NCBI RefSeq assembly: GCF_041261225.1
Contig: NZ_JBGCCN010000004.1
Coordinates: 1-64,000, forward strand
From: Streptomyces sp. V4I8
GTDB lineage: Bacteria; Actinomycetota; Actinomycetes; Streptomycetales; Streptomycetaceae
Direction: 5' to 3'
Length of the DNA stretch: 64,000 nucleotides
Of this stretch, positions 9,411-18,707 are shown piece after piece (positions within the stretch are counted from its first letter, which is position 1; the number at the start of each line of letters is the position of its first letter). The notes under the pieces are model-generated. The model was not told the DNA's origin. It worked only from the letters and a program-made list of their open reading frames with translations, and ran no database searches. The translations under genes and the position numbers were made by a program.

Positions 9411-9881
9411 CTAGCTGTGCACGATGCCGTAGGCCTCGGCGACGGCAGTCGCGACACAATCGGCGATCTGGTTACCGACGGCCGGTACGGCCAGCAGTTC
9501 TTCCCTGGAGAAGCGGGCGACCTCCTCCCCGGTAAGAGATGCGTCGTATTGGTACAGGGCACGGGCGGCCAGGTGGCCCGCACGGGTATGTCCGAGCAAG
9601 TCGAACAGTTTGCCTCCCACACAGCGGGGACAGGTCGCGGCACGTCGCGCCCGTTCCTTGGTGCAGGGCCGGCAGTAATCGGAGGCACGTGGATTGCCCA
9701 TGGCCGACGCGGTCACCGCCGGGGTCGACCAACCGCACCGCATGGCGAACTGGCGGGCGGTCAAGGCGCTGGAAGCGTGAGGTACCACGATACCCCTCGT
9801 ACATCCCGCGGTGTCGCACCGCAGGCCGATGACACCGTCCTCCAGGGTGCGCAGCGTTGTCACCTGAGTCAGTCCTCTCAC
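9411..9881 (-). CDS. Hypothetical protein with zinc-ribbon-like cysteines
   Basis: 156 residues. Cysteine groups occur at RCDTAGC, YCRPC and TCPRCVGGK, suggesting one or two small zinc-binding knots. The C-terminal part (SREELLAVPAVGNQIADCV) resembles a short helix-hairpin-helix. No family is recognised. The stop codon TAG falls in the CTAG where the IS5/IS701 pair inserted. Joining the flanks across the elements keeps the same stop, so the protein is complete. The start is uncertain: GTG 9881 is preceded by GGGGAA, and another GTG lies six codons in. Confidence 0.5.
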   Translation of the reverse strand: MRGLTQVTTLRTLEDGVIGLRCDTAGCTRGIVVPHASSALTARQFAMRCGWSTPAVTASAMGNPRASDYCRPCTKERARRAATCPRCVGGKLFDLLGHTRAGHLAARALYQYDASLTGEEVARFSREELLAVPAVGNQIADCVATAVAEAYGIVHS

Positions 9882-9938
9882 TTCCCCGGTTCTTCCTGCC
9901 CGGAGACTGGGCCCAGGAGAAGGCCGGTGCGGGCGCTC

Positions 9939-10346
9939 TCAGCGGCGTACACGGCGAGGTGCCCGTTCCCGGGCGACAGCGTCGAGACGTGCGCAACGCG
10001 ACGGCAGGCGCCCAGCACGGCACTGGCTCCCCCCTCGTCCTCTCTGATCCGCCCGGCTCAACTTTGTCCAGGTGTAACTCACCTGGCACCGAGGCGAGTT
10101 GGGGCACGCCATGCTGAGAAGACCAGTCTCGTCGGGGACTCTCCAGATTTCTACCGAGTGTCCATTGCCGCTGTCGAGCGCCCCTTTGACCAGTTTCTCC
10201 GGCTGACCAGAGGTCAGCTGCAAATCCACTGTCGCCAGCTCACCCACGCGTCCGGTCGAATAGTGCGGGTCATCCTGGACGGCTTCCGCCACGATCAGCG
10301 TTTTTCGAGGCATGGCGCGAAACAACGCATCCGTCGCCTCCACCAC
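9939..10346 (-). pseudogene. Hypothetical protein, probably frameshifted from a start near 10467
   Basis: The first 85 residues of this frame (FRAMPRKTLIVAEAVQDD; STGRVGELATVDLQLTSG; SVEIWRVPDETG) look like genuine coding sequence. The end turns arginine-rich and unconvincing. Upstream bases on the same strand encode WAVRTEDGATLEGDFPSVW from ATG 10467 in another frame. A frameshift near 10385 would join them into one protein of unknown function. The start at 10467 lies next to GGGGG. The family is unknown. Confidence 0.35.
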
Positions 10347-10501
10347 GCGCCACCCACCGCTTGAGAGATTGAGCAGCTCTCAGCCGTCCCCCGCGCCTGG
10401 ACCATACCGACGGAAAATCGCCCTCAAGGGTGGCGCCGTCCTCTGTTCGCACGGCCCACTCATCCATGCCCCCAACAGGGACTGTAAATCGTTCGGTGTA
10501 A

Positions 10502-11386
10502 CTGGCCCTAACAAAAGCGGGTTGATCATGTGACTGTCGGCTTGATCGCTCGTTGATGAGGGCATGGGGAAGCGTCAGTCACGGCCGTGGATCGTGTCGG
10601 ACGAACTGTGGTCGCTGATCGAGCGGTTGCTACCCGAGCCAGCGCCAAAACTGGTGGAGGGACGGCCACGCGTGCCGGACCGGCAGGCTTTGTGCGGCAT
10701 CCTGTTCGTGCTGCATACCGGCATCCAGTGGGAGTACCTGCCCCAGGAGCTGGGCTTCGGCTCGGGCATGACCTGCTGGCGCCGCCTGGCTGCGTGGACG
10801 AGGCCGGCGTCTGGGACCAGCTGCACCAGCTGCTGCTGAACAAGCCGCGGTCGAAGAACCAGCTGGGCTGGTCGCGGACGGTGATCGACTCTTCCCACGT
10901 CCGGGCCGCGCGCAGGGGCCCAAAAGCGGACTCAGCCCGGTCGACCGCGCACGCCCGGGCAGCAAATACCACGTCCTCACCGACGGGCAGGGCATCCCGC
11001 TCGCGGTGTCACTGACAGGCGGCAACCGCAACGACGTCACTCAACTCCTGCCCTTGTTGGACAAGATTCCGGCAGTGGCGGGAGCCGTCGGCCGACCGCG
11101 CAAGCGGCCCGACATGCTCTTCGCCGACCGCGGCTACGACCACGACAAGTACCGGCGGCTCCTGCGGCAACGCGGCATCCGGCCCGCGATCGCCGAGCGA
11201 GGACAGCCGCACGGCACTGGCCTGGGCACTTTCCGCTGGGTTGTCGAGCGGACAATCTCCTGGCTGCATGGCTGACGCCGCCTGCGGATCCGGTGGGAAC
11301 GACGAGACGACATCCACGAGGCCTTCCTCGGACTCGCCGTCTGCCTGATCACCCACCGGCATGTCCAGAGGCTTTGTTAGGGCCAG
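10502..11386 (+). mobile_element. IS5-type insertion sequence, TAA target duplication
   Basis: The inverted ends ctggccctaacaaa (10502) and tttgttagggccag (ending 11386) are bordered by TAA at 10499-10501 and 11387-11389. The 885-bp length and a 3-bp duplication at a TAA site fit the IS427-like part of the IS5 family. Confidence 0.87.
10564..11380 (+). pseudogene. IS5-family transposase, multiple frameshifts
   Basis: ATG 10564 opens KRQSRPWIVSDELWSLIERL and reads through GIQWEYLPQELGFGSGMTCW. Frame is then lost near 10795. The next frame gives EAGVWDQLHQLLLNKPRSK and TVIDSSHVRAARRG (first Asp), with a second shift near 10918 into SKYHVLTDGQGIPLAVSLTG. It continues with MLFADRGYDHDKYRRLL (second Asp) and FRWVVERTISWLHG (Glu), followed by TGA at 11273. 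Homology carries on past the stop as RRLRIRWERRDDIHEAFL to 11380. Not functional as read. Confidence 0.83.
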
Positions 11387-11398
11387 TAACTCCCGATC

Positions 11399-11563
11399 AT
11401 GGAAGGTGCATCGATGACCAGTGAGAACGTGGCCGAGCAGGAGAGTGTCGAGTCGTCAGCGGCTGTGTCGGCCAAGGCGCCGGGGCGCGGTCTTCAGGAG
11501 CGGGGAGCCGGTGGGTGCGCCGGCCGGGCGCGGTTGTGGCGTTCGTGGAGCTGCTGTTCGTAG
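11399..11563 (+). CDS. Possible short ORF next to IS5 right end
   Basis: 54 residues from ATG 11399 (a second ATG lies five codons in). The opening TSENVAEQESVESSAAVSAK and PGRGLQER has normal Streptomyces codon use, while the last 15 residues do not. It overlaps the 3' end of the beta-helix gene on the opposite strand. It may be the N-terminus of a broken gene rather than a complete protein. Confidence 0.22.
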   Translation: MEGASMTSENVAEQESVESSAAVSAKAPGRGLQERGAGGCAGRARLWRSWSCCS

Positions 11564-13107
11564 AGGCTGGCGGGGTGGACGTGTCTGCCGGGTGACTGGA
11601 ACTGGCCCGGATTGCGGTCGGGGGGTGGTGGTGCTTGTGCTCCTGTGCAGCCGATCGCCCAGTTGTAGGCGGTCGGTGGCTTCTCCACGTCGTAGGTGCC
11701 CACCGAGCAGTTCCACAGCACATTGTTGGCGCCGGCCCACCCCTGTCCGGTGCCCATCGACCGGCGGTCTTCGACGGCGAGGGTGCCGGTGGCGTTCATG
11801 CGGACTCGGTCATAGAGCGTGCCCGTCGCCCAGCGTTGGTGCGGTCCCGCGAGAAGCAGGCCTGATCCGGTGTTGACGGCGGTGCAGTTGGTGATCACAT
11901 TGGGTCCCGGGACGCGGGACATGGTGGCCCAGGGCTGTACGTTGGTGCCCTTTACTCTGCAGTTCCGGATCAGTGTCTGCTGGCCGGAGATGGAGTATGC
12001 GGCTGGTGTGCCCTGGACCTTGGACGGAACCGACACGTCCAGGGACTGGGTGTTGAGGATGCTGCTGTGCAGCGCGCCAGGGCCGAAGGAGAATGCCTGG
12101 CCGAAGCGAGTCGCCGTGACCGAGCGCACCCACGAGTTCTCAGCGTTGTCCACGCTGACCAGCCTCGAGTCGAAGTAGCCCTCCCTCTGCCATGACGGGT
12201 CGGACTCGAATGCTTGCCCGTTGGCGGTGAGGTCTTCCAGGCCGGCTTCACTGATCCGGCCCGGGAACTGGTATTTCCACACCGTGGCGTTGGTGTACTT
12301 CCTCTCGAGTGCCTGAGGAAGCCGGACATCCAGGCTGATGGTATTGCCGCTGACGCGTCGGACAGTGCGCTGAAATTGGTGACCGGGGCCAGCTCGCCAC
12401 TGGACGACGGGCCCGCCGTCCCGGCGTGGCGGAATACGGTCCATCCCGATCTCGTGGATCCATTTGTTCCCGATGGGGCGTTGGACGACGATGCGGTCCC
12501 CGGGCGCGAAATACCGTGCGGCGCCGTCCACATGCACCGTGGCGGAGCCCACGGGCACATAGCGGTCCGTGATGCGGTGGGCCACACCGTCTCGGGTGAT
12601 CTTCCCGCGGCCGCCGATCGTGACCAGGGTATGGGGCTTTCCGGTGCCGGTGAGGACCGTTCCCGCCCCTGACCCGCGCAGGACGACGCCCGACCGGTTC
12701 AGGCGCACAGTACCGCCAATCCGGTAGGTCCCCGGCTTCAGCAGCACCGCACCCCCGCCACCAGCCGCGGCGCGCTGCACAGCGGTCTGAATGCGTGCCG
12801 TGTCGTCACCGGACCCCGCCGGGCCCACCGTGACAGCGACAGGCAAGCGGGGGACGGCCCGATCCCCGCGGTGATAGCCAACGGAGGAGAAGTCCGGAAT
12901 GCGGTTTCCATACGCATCCGCACGGTAAACGAGCCGGCCGTCCTTGAAACCGATCCACGCGCTCGGCATACCCGCGCCGCCCGTCCGCGAGGCTCCCGCC
13001 TGCCAGGAAGCAGCACCGAGCACGCCCACCGCAAGCAGCACAGCGCCCAACAGCGCATACCCCTGGCGGCTACGCACACCCCGTCTGTGGCCTCTCACGT
13101 TCCGCAT
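11494..13107 (-). CDS. Secreted right-handed beta-helix (pectate-lyase-fold) protein
   Basis: 537 residues. An Arg-rich N-terminus and one hydrophobic stretch (residues 18-38, ending AASWQAGA) form a signal peptide or N-terminal anchor. The next domain has the usual pectate-lyase-superfamily entry: DDTARIQTAVQRAAAGGGG, AVLLKPGTYRIGGTVRL, SGVVLRGSGAGTVLTG. Repeating short strands follow (NSWVRSVTATRFGQAF, ISGQQTLIRNCRVKG, NVITNCTAVNTGSG) as in a beta-helix. A polysaccharide-lyase or carbohydrate-binding role is likely, but the catalytic residues cannot be assigned by eye. The last 40 residues are His/Pro/Arg-rich and may be non-native. It is monocistronic. Confidence 0.8.
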   Translation of the reverse strand: MRNVRGHRRGVRSRQGYALLGAVLLAVGVLGAASWQAGASRTGGAGMPSAWIGFKDGRLVYRADAYGNRIPDFSSVGYHRGDRAVPRLPVAVTVGPAGSGDDTARIQTAVQRAAAGGGGAVLLKPGTYRIGGTVRLNRSGVVLRGSGAGTVLTGTGKPHTLVTIGGRGKITRDGVAHRITDRYVPVGSATVHVDGAARYFAPGDRIVVQRPIGNKWIHEIGMDRIPPRRDGGPVVQWRAGPGHQFQRTVRRVSGNTISLDVRLPQALERKYTNATVWKYQFPGRISEAGLEDLTANGQAFESDPSWQREGYFDSRLVSVDNAENSWVRSVTATRFGQAFSFGPGALHSSILNTQSLDVSVPSKVQGTPAAYSISGQQTLIRNCRVKGTNVQPWATMSRVPGPNVITNCTAVNTGSGLLLAGPHQRWATGTLYDRVRMNATGTLAVEDRRSMGTGQGWAGANNVLWNCSVGTYDVEKPPTAYNWAIGCTGAQAPPPPDRNPGQFQSPGRHVHPASLYEQQLHERHNRARPAHPPAPRS

Positions 13108-14743
13108 GGCCTCAGCAGAGCACGCAGTCGAAGACAGCCACTACTCACGCCCCTCACAAAGCACCCGCCAGCCGGACAACCGCGCCTCGCCCGAATGACC
13201 AGCCCCCATCACACCCGATCTTCGAGAGTGAGAACACGGGGCCAACGTCACACCGGACAGCAGATGGACGAATGGGGGGGAGGGCGTGGCGGTTCACCGT
13301 CTGCCGGTCATTGCCATGCCTCGCGAGAGCGGGAAACCCCTGGCCGCTCGTCCTTCGGTCGGCGCAGGACAAGGGCAGCAGAGGAAGTCAGCGATCCAAC
13401 CAAGCGCAAAAGTGGTCTTTGACCTGCGTCAACCCTGGACCGGCTGGCAGGCACTCCGTGAGATGCCGCGTGCGGAGGTGTACGCCGGGGAGAATTGTCT
13501 TACAGGTTAAGAATGAGGGACGCGGCGGCATCCTTACGAGGAGCACAGGGTCAGGATGAGCTACGCGGCCGATGGGCAGGCTCGACGTCGTTGCGCAGAC
13601 CTGCACCCGCGGCGGCGGTCACTCCCGCCCGGCGATCGCGAGAGGCCGGCTGCTCTGCGCGCCTCGGCGAACAGATCCCGCCCCAGGCCCGTGCCTCGTC
13701 ATGATGCGGTCTGAAGCGCTCAGGACTCCTCGGCCCACTTCCAGCGGTGTGCTGCGGTCCGCCATCACCGGGCTGCCCCGGCAAGGGCAGAGCGGTTCCG
13801 CTCCACCGCGTAGTGCCCTCCCACGGCCGCGGCCGACTCCGACGAACGTTGAGCGGTGGCTCGAAAGGCCCCGCGTATCGACACGGCCGCCCGTCGCAGC
13901 TGCTGGTGTCATGCCTGCAGGCGGACGGTGACACCCACTTCACGACAGCACTACCGGCATCCCCCGCCGAACCCGCCCTTGGAGTACGCCCTGGGCACAG
14001 AGCGGCACACCGACGCCCGTACCCACAGCCACAGCCACAGCGACGAGCAGTACCTCATCCGGCACATACAGGATCGGCCACCCCTTCCACGCAGGTCTGC
14101 TCGCGCCCAGCTGTTCAGCACACTCACCAGAGTGAGCAACTCGCCACCCGCGGCCGGCAGAACTCGCATCGCCACGCGACCACCCCGGCACTCCCCACCG
14201 CCCTACCGCCCCACCAGTAACCGCTCCTGCCACCCACATCCGGCTGGGCCTGACCCTGTTGACCGCCGCGAGGCCTGGCCCTAGCCGACCGACCATCACC
14301 ACCTCCGGCAGAACGCTGTTCCAACACCTCGGCTTCCACCACTAGGACCAACTCACCGCTGCAGCCGCGGCGTTGGAGATCACCCCGCCATCAACATCCT
14401 GCCGGCGACCCGCCTAGCGAACCGCTCAGAAGTCCACTGACCAGAGAAAACACCCCACACGAGAGCGATCAACGACCGACCACCACATCCGCCGGCACAC
14501 CCCACTGAGAACCCCGCCGACGACCTACCGCTGGCAAAGCCCCATCCCATCGCCACATTCACTCCTGACGATCAACGGCATCGGAGGTCTGCACCACATC
14601 AGTAACAACGATTGCCCGCAAGGCGCGATCATCCGACTTTGATGACCTTCCGCTCTCAGATGCACTGATTCAAGGCGACGCGAAGGTGGCTCGAGTATCT
14701 TGTGCCGACGTTCTGACGTATTCAGTCCGCTCGGAGAGTCTCA
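13108..14743. other. Gene-poor stretch
   Basis: About 1.6 kb without a convincing gene. Open frames exist on both strands, but their residue composition is Arg/Pro-rich and they lack ribosome sites. A short CACAGC run lies near 14024-14044. Composition becomes less GC-rich toward 14600-14740, just before the lipoprotein gene. Confidence 0.6.
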
Positions 14744-15424
14744 ATGCACACAAATTCTTCCGCTCGTCATACTTTCCGCAGCCTCATGCTGGCTATCGCG
14801 CTGCTGGCCCCCCTTGGCGCAGGCCTTGCAGCATGCAGTGCCGACTCTGACGATCTATCCGAGAATCACAGCAGCTTAGACCACAAAGCCGGGTCACCTA
14901 TGGACAGGTCGATCCCGGTGGGGCTGAAGATCCCGGCTGTGAAGGTCGATGCAAGCTCCATGCTGAAACTAGGAGTTGACAAACACGGAAATCTCCAGAT
15001 GCCATCCGTTGATCAGGCAAAAAGGCCGGGGTGGTACTCCCACAGTGTCACTCCGGGCGAAAATGGCGTTTCGGTGCTCGTTGCTCGCTTTAGGACACCC
15101 AGCGGCCCGGCACTTGTTCCGAACGGATCCCTCCTGAAGGTCGCGGACAAAATCCACATCAAGCGATCGGACGGCGAGACGGCCACCTTCATCATCACGG
15201 AAGTCGAGCAGCGAGACGTAAAGTCGATCTCCGCCACCTCACTGGATTTGAAATCGAAGCGACCTGCATTACTCCTTATCACTCCAGGATGCGCATGGAC
15301 CAAGAAGAGCGCCCATCACGAGACGAACAAAGGGGATAAGGAGACCGTACATGAGAGGAAAGGGAATCATTACTGCAACATCGTCTTCTCTGCTGATCTA
15401 ATGCAGCAAGTTGCCGAAAAATGA
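14744..15424 (+). CDS. Sortase-like lipoprotein lacking the catalytic residues
   Basis: 226 residues. The signal peptide ends in a lipobox (LGAGLAAC, Cys 31), so the product should be a membrane-anchored lipoprotein. The body aligns by eye with class F sortases: RSIPVGLKIPAVKVDA, then GWYSHSVTPGENG and SVLVARFRTPSGPALV. In active enzymes the last two positions correspond to the GHVD-type catalytic-His strand. LLLITPGCAW stands where the catalytic TLITCGG strand would be. The His is missing, the Cys is displaced, and the C-terminal Arg strand (YCNIVFSADL) lacks its Arg. A non-enzymatic binding role is more likely than transpeptidation. Codon use is noticeably richer in A/T than in its neighbours, suggesting transfer. 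Confidence 0.7.
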   Translation: MHTNSSARHTFRSLMLAIALLAPLGAGLAACSADSDDLSENHSSLDHKAGSPMDRSIPVGLKIPAVKVDASSMLKLGVDKHGNLQMPSVDQAKRPGWYSHSVTPGENGVSVLVARFRTPSGPALVPNGSLLKVADKIHIKRSDGETATFIITEVEQRDVKSISATSLDLKSKRPALLLITPGCAWTKKSAHHETNKGDKETVHERKGNHYCNIVFSADLMQQVAEK

Positions 15425-15638
15425 ACCTTCCTGCTCTCAGCCGGCGGGATGATCAGGTGGACCCCGGCGCGGCGGCGCCGATGGGCGAAGCCGGTGGCGC
15501 AGGTATCGAGGTGAGCGGGTCGGCCCTGGCGGGGTGGAAAGGGCGGGTGGGGCGAGGCTTTACGCATATCGCGGTTCCTGCTCACCCAGCCACTGATAGG
15601 CAGCACGGCGCCGGGGACGCTGTATGACTTCGTCCAGG

Positions 15639-16531
15639 AGGGTTATTCACGGGCTTGGTTTCTTGATCAGCAAGACGGCCCTGCTCGGTAGCCTGGCGTT
15701 TGCGACGACGTCAGTTTTCCACCGGGGCAGGGCCGTTGAGCTGGAACGTTACGACAGGGCTGGAAGCGGATCAACTGGAGGCCTTGGTGGTCCGGGTCCA
15801 CACGATGCTGGTGGAGGACCCCGATCCGCCCGTGGTGCCGGGACCGATGTGGGCGCTGGGCCTGTACAAGTCCGTGGTCCTGGTGTTGTTCCTGCTGCGG
15901 CAGAACCCCGTCCAGCAAGCGGCGGCGGAACTGTTCCACATCTCCCAGGCCACCGTCTCGCGCCGGTGGACCACGCTGCTCCCGGTGGTGGAGACGGCCC
16001 TGGCCGAGCATGTGCCCGACCCCGCCGACGCCTCACACGGCAGGATCGTCCTGGTCGACGGGACCCTGGTCACCACGTGGGACTGGGCGAGCGAGGGCAC
16101 CACGATGTTCTCCGGCAAGCATCGTGACACAGGCTTCAACCTGCAGGTCGCCGCCACTCTCAGCGGGGACCTGCTCGCCGTCTCCGCGCCGGTACCCGGC
16201 AGTCGGCACGACATGTACGCCTGGTGCCAGTCCCACTTTCCCAAAGCCTTCGCCGACCGGGAGAGCATGGGGGATCTGGGCTATGTCGGCTCCGGCATGC
16301 TCACCGCCCGCCGCAAGCCACCCGGTCAGGAACGCCCCGTCAAAGACAAAGTGTTCAACCAGAGCATCGGCAAGCTCCGCGCCGCCGTCGAACGAGCGAT
16401 CGCACATCTGAAGGACTGGAAGGTCCTCGCCACTCGCTATCGCGGCCCTCTCACCCGGTTCCCCCTCGTCGCCAAGACCGTCACCGCCCTCGCCTTCTAT
16501 AAGAACGGCTGGTGACCCCGTGAATAAGCCT
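15639..16531 (+). mobile_element. 893-bp IS5-type element, copy 1, CCAGG duplication
   Basis: Ends agggttattcacgg (15639) and ccgtgaataagcct (ending 16531) are inverted repeats flanked by CCAGG at 15634-15638 and 16532-16536. The second copy at 30775 has the same length and a CAAGG duplication. These two sites define the ends to the base. Confidence 0.93.
15700..16515 (+). CDS. IS5-family DDE transposase (DDE_Tnp_4-like), copy 1
   Basis: 271 residues from a TTG at 15700 (the start is uncertain). The N-terminal HTH is ELFHISQATVSRRWTTLL. Catalytic motifs are IVLVDGTLVTTWDW (Asp), SMGDLGYVGSGM (Asp) and AVERAIAHLKDWKVLATRY (Glu). The frame is unbroken, so the element should be active. It differs from the copy at 30836 by three residues seen here: Ala10, Pro in VPGPMW, and Cys in YAWCQS. 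Gene and inverted repeats together make a complete IS. Confidence 0.88.
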   Translation: MRRRQFSTGAGPLSWNVTTGLEADQLEALVVRVHTMLVEDPDPPVVPGPMWALGLYKSVVLVLFLLRQNPVQQAAAELFHISQATVSRRWTTLLPVVETALAEHVPDPADASHGRIVLVDGTLVTTWDWASEGTTMFSGKHRDTGFNLQVAATLSGDLLAVSAPVPGSRHDMYAWCQSHFPKAFADRESMGDLGYVGSGMLTARRKPPGQERPVKDKVFNQSIGKLRAAVERAIAHLKDWKVLATRYRGPLTRFPLVAKTVTALAFYKNGW

Positions 16532-16536
16532 CCAGG

Positions 16537-16734
16537 ACCTTGTTGATCGTGTCCTACGTCATGAAAGACCTCCAGGTACAAGGGGTGTGCGGCCCGCATC
16601 TGGCAGTGACTAACCTTCGCTTGCAAACCTGGGTGAATGCGACGGCACTCGCCGCTCGGCAACGCCACGCGGCGGGTGTTCTGCGGGCGCCGCACAGGGT
16701 GCCGCTGCTGTTCCCCGGAGTCGTGGGGCACCGG
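16537..16734 (-). pseudogene. Possible distal part of an IS110-type transposase relic, cut by an IS1380 element
   Basis: Reading from 16734 downward, the minus strand begins VPHDSG, which joins in phase across the CCGG target site with the upstream fragment ending GEVTP. Together this resembles the APVPRDSG motif of IS110-family transposases. Beyond that point similarity fades and frames change. The piece is too decayed to assign further. Confidence 0.4.
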
Positions 16735-18443
16735 CCTCGATCATTCACGTGCGCGCGCCGGCTTGAGGTGATCGGTCGAGGTTGAGGTTTCGTCCTGGTT
16801 CGTCCTTCGGGTGGTGGTGACGTTCCGGCCCGTGTGTCGTCACGGGTGGTCGTCGGTTTCCACGGGCCGAGGACGGGGCGGGTCTCCTCCTTCCGGAATC
16901 GGGGTCGGTGGGGTGGCAGTCAGCCGGGGGCGGGCAGGGCCTGGACGGCGCCCCAGGCGTCGACGATGTCGGTGGATGCGGGCCAGGCGGGGTCGAATTT
17001 CAGCTCGCGTCTTCGGGCGTGGTCGGCGAGTTTCGCGGGGACGTCCAGGAGTCGGGTGCGCAGAGTGGCGGGCTCGGCCCGGGCGAGTTTGCCTTCGGTG
17101 GCCAGGAGTTGGAACCAGCGGGCGAGGTCGGTGGCCAGGGCGAGGAGGGTGCACCAGGCTTGGTTGACCTTGAAGTAGCGGGAGGGCATCAGGTTGAGGG
17201 AGAGGGCCTTGCCGCGTCGGATGCCGGCCTCGACGTGGGTGTGGGAGCGGGCTCGGGCGTCGAGGAACTGCAGTTGCCCGCCGGTGGTGTTGGTGGCGAT
17301 GGCCTGGTAGCGGTAGTCGGTCTTCTTCTCGTACGGCTTGAGCTCGCGCTCGTACTTGGGGTGGATGGGTTCGCGGCGAACGATCACCCGCATCCCTTCC
17401 GGCCAGCCGGTCAGGTCGAGCATGTCGGTGATCTCGACGAGGTCGGCGTCCTTGCGCGGCTGGCCCTTGTGGTCCAGGGCCGGCGTCCACGCGGTGGCCG
17501 GGACCTTGGCCAGGGCCTTCCAGAAGTCGTCGTCGCGGGTGTGGCCGACGGAGTACTCCCAGCGGTTGGCCGCGTTGCCGCCGCCGGAGGTGATCCAGGT
17601 GAGGAACTCCATCGTGGCTCCGGCGCCGTCGGTGCGGAACAGGACCCGGCGCCGACGGCGGGTGGGCAGCTGACGCAGGCCCTCGATACTCACCGAGATG
17701 TGGTCATCGGCGGTGTTGGATCCCGCCGATCCCGGCCGCAGCCGGTTGACCAGGAGTTCTTCGGTGTTGTCGCAGAACATCAACAGCGGGTGGTGGCCAT
17801 ATCCCTTGAAGTTGGGCTCGGCTCCCTCCTTGCCGGAATGCGCCGGGACGACTGAGGCGTCCAGGTCCAGCACCGTGACACCGGTCAGCTCCCGCCCGTT
17901 GACCTTGATCCAGGGAAAGCCGCCCGGGCGCAGGTCGAGCTGCTGGTGGACGTGGATACGGGTCCGGGCCCGTGCGGAGGCGATCTTCGTCAGCTGGACC
18001 GGTCCGATCGCCTCCAGGGTCCGCCACAGCGTGGACGCCGAGGCCGGGCTGCCCAGGACCAGCGAGGTCTGGCGCATCACATCGATCCCGGCCATCGACC
18101 GCGCGCCCAGCAGGACCGCGCAGGCCGCCGAGACCAGGACCGTTCCCCGATCATGGACGGGACGGAAGCCCCGCCGCACCAGGGCAGCCCCGAGCGCGTC
18201 GGTCAGCCCGACCTTGTCCGCCAGACGCCGCACCGGCACGATGCCCGCCTTGCCCACCAGCTTCTTCCCGCTTGCGGACAGCGACAGATCATCGGCCCAC
18301 TCTGTACGCTTCGACACCGGAAGGGTGCCTCCCCTGCACGTGATCCAGTCCTAGAGAAGCTGAATCATCGCAGGTCGGAAGCACCCTTCCTTCATGATGT
18401 GACCGACTGTCACTGCGACACCGGGCGCCATGAATTCGTGAGG
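16735..18443 (-). mobile_element. 1709-bp IS1380-family element, copy 1, CCGG duplication
   Basis: Starts cctcgatcattca and ends with the related inverse tgaattcgtgagg. It is bordered by CCGG at 16731-16734 and 18444-18447. The copy at 28860-30568 has identical length and a CCAG duplication, which fixes both ends. It is inserted in an IS110-like relic. Confidence 0.93.
16920..18317 (-). CDS. IS1380-family transposase A, copy 1
   Basis: 465 residues, full length and unbroken. N-terminal region: LVGKAGIVPVRRLADKVGL. Catalytic core: VTVLDLDASVVPAHSGKEG (first Asp), VLFRTDGAGATMEFLTW (second Asp region) and EKKTDYRYQAIATNT before the C-terminal helical end. This D-D-E layout with a long insertion is typical of IS1380 (DDE_Tnp_1). 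The protein is identical to the one encoded at 29045-30442, indicating recent transposition or exchange. Confidence 0.9.
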   Translation of the reverse strand: MSKRTEWADDLSLSASGKKLVGKAGIVPVRRLADKVGLTDALGAALVRRGFRPVHDRGTVLVSAACAVLLGARSMAGIDVMRQTSLVLGSPASASTLWRTLEAIGPVQLTKIASARARTRIHVHQQLDLRPGGFPWIKVNGRELTGVTVLDLDASVVPAHSGKEGAEPNFKGYGHHPLLMFCDNTEELLVNRLRPGSAGSNTADDHISVSIEGLRQLPTRRRRRVLFRTDGAGATMEFLTWITSGGGNAANRWEYSVGHTRDDDFWKALAKVPATAWTPALDHKGQPRKDADLVEITDMLDLTGWPEGMRVIVRREPIHPKYERELKPYEKKTDYRYQAIATNTTGGQLQFLDARARSHTHVEAGIRRGKALSLNLMPSRYFKVNQAWCTLLALATDLARWFQLLATEGKLARAEPATLRTRLLDVPAKLADHARRRELKFDPAWPASTDIVDAWGAVQALPAPG

Positions 18444-18600
18444 CCGGGGTGACCTCGCCGAAGCCGGCGAGACGGCGGCGGTGCCGAAGACGGTCATGTC
18501 GCCGCCGGTTGCGGCCGGGAACTCGGCGCCGAGGATGACGACGAGGCCAGGCATGGTGGTGATCGCGTCGAAGTCGTGGTGGGCGCGAAGCCGGGCCCCG
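18444..18600 (-). pseudogene. IS110-family transposase relic
   Basis: The minus strand encodes HHDFDAITTMPGLVVILGAEF, followed by AATGGDMTVFGTA. This matches the helix-hairpin-like region before the C-terminal domain of IS110 transposases (ITSMPGxxxxLGAEFLAATGGD). After one missing base the frame gives RLAGFGEVTP and stops at the IS1380 insertion site. Only this central segment survives. Confidence 0.65.
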
Positions 18601-18707
18601 CTCGCAGGGGGTGGGCGGCGGCGCGGTTCAACCACCCACGCCGACCGCCCCACCCGACTGCGCAGCTTCCCTTTGCTGCACACAGCGGACCGGATCTGGG
18701 GTATTAA

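Noticed and set aside
13551..13943. ORF in the gene-poor region
   Set aside because: Arg/Pro-rich composition, no ribosome site and equally long frames on the other strand; not supported as a gene.
16908..17855. Long open frame antisense to IS1380 transposase A (and its copy at 29033-29980)
   Set aside because: Shadow of the transposase; identical in both copies only because the elements are identical.
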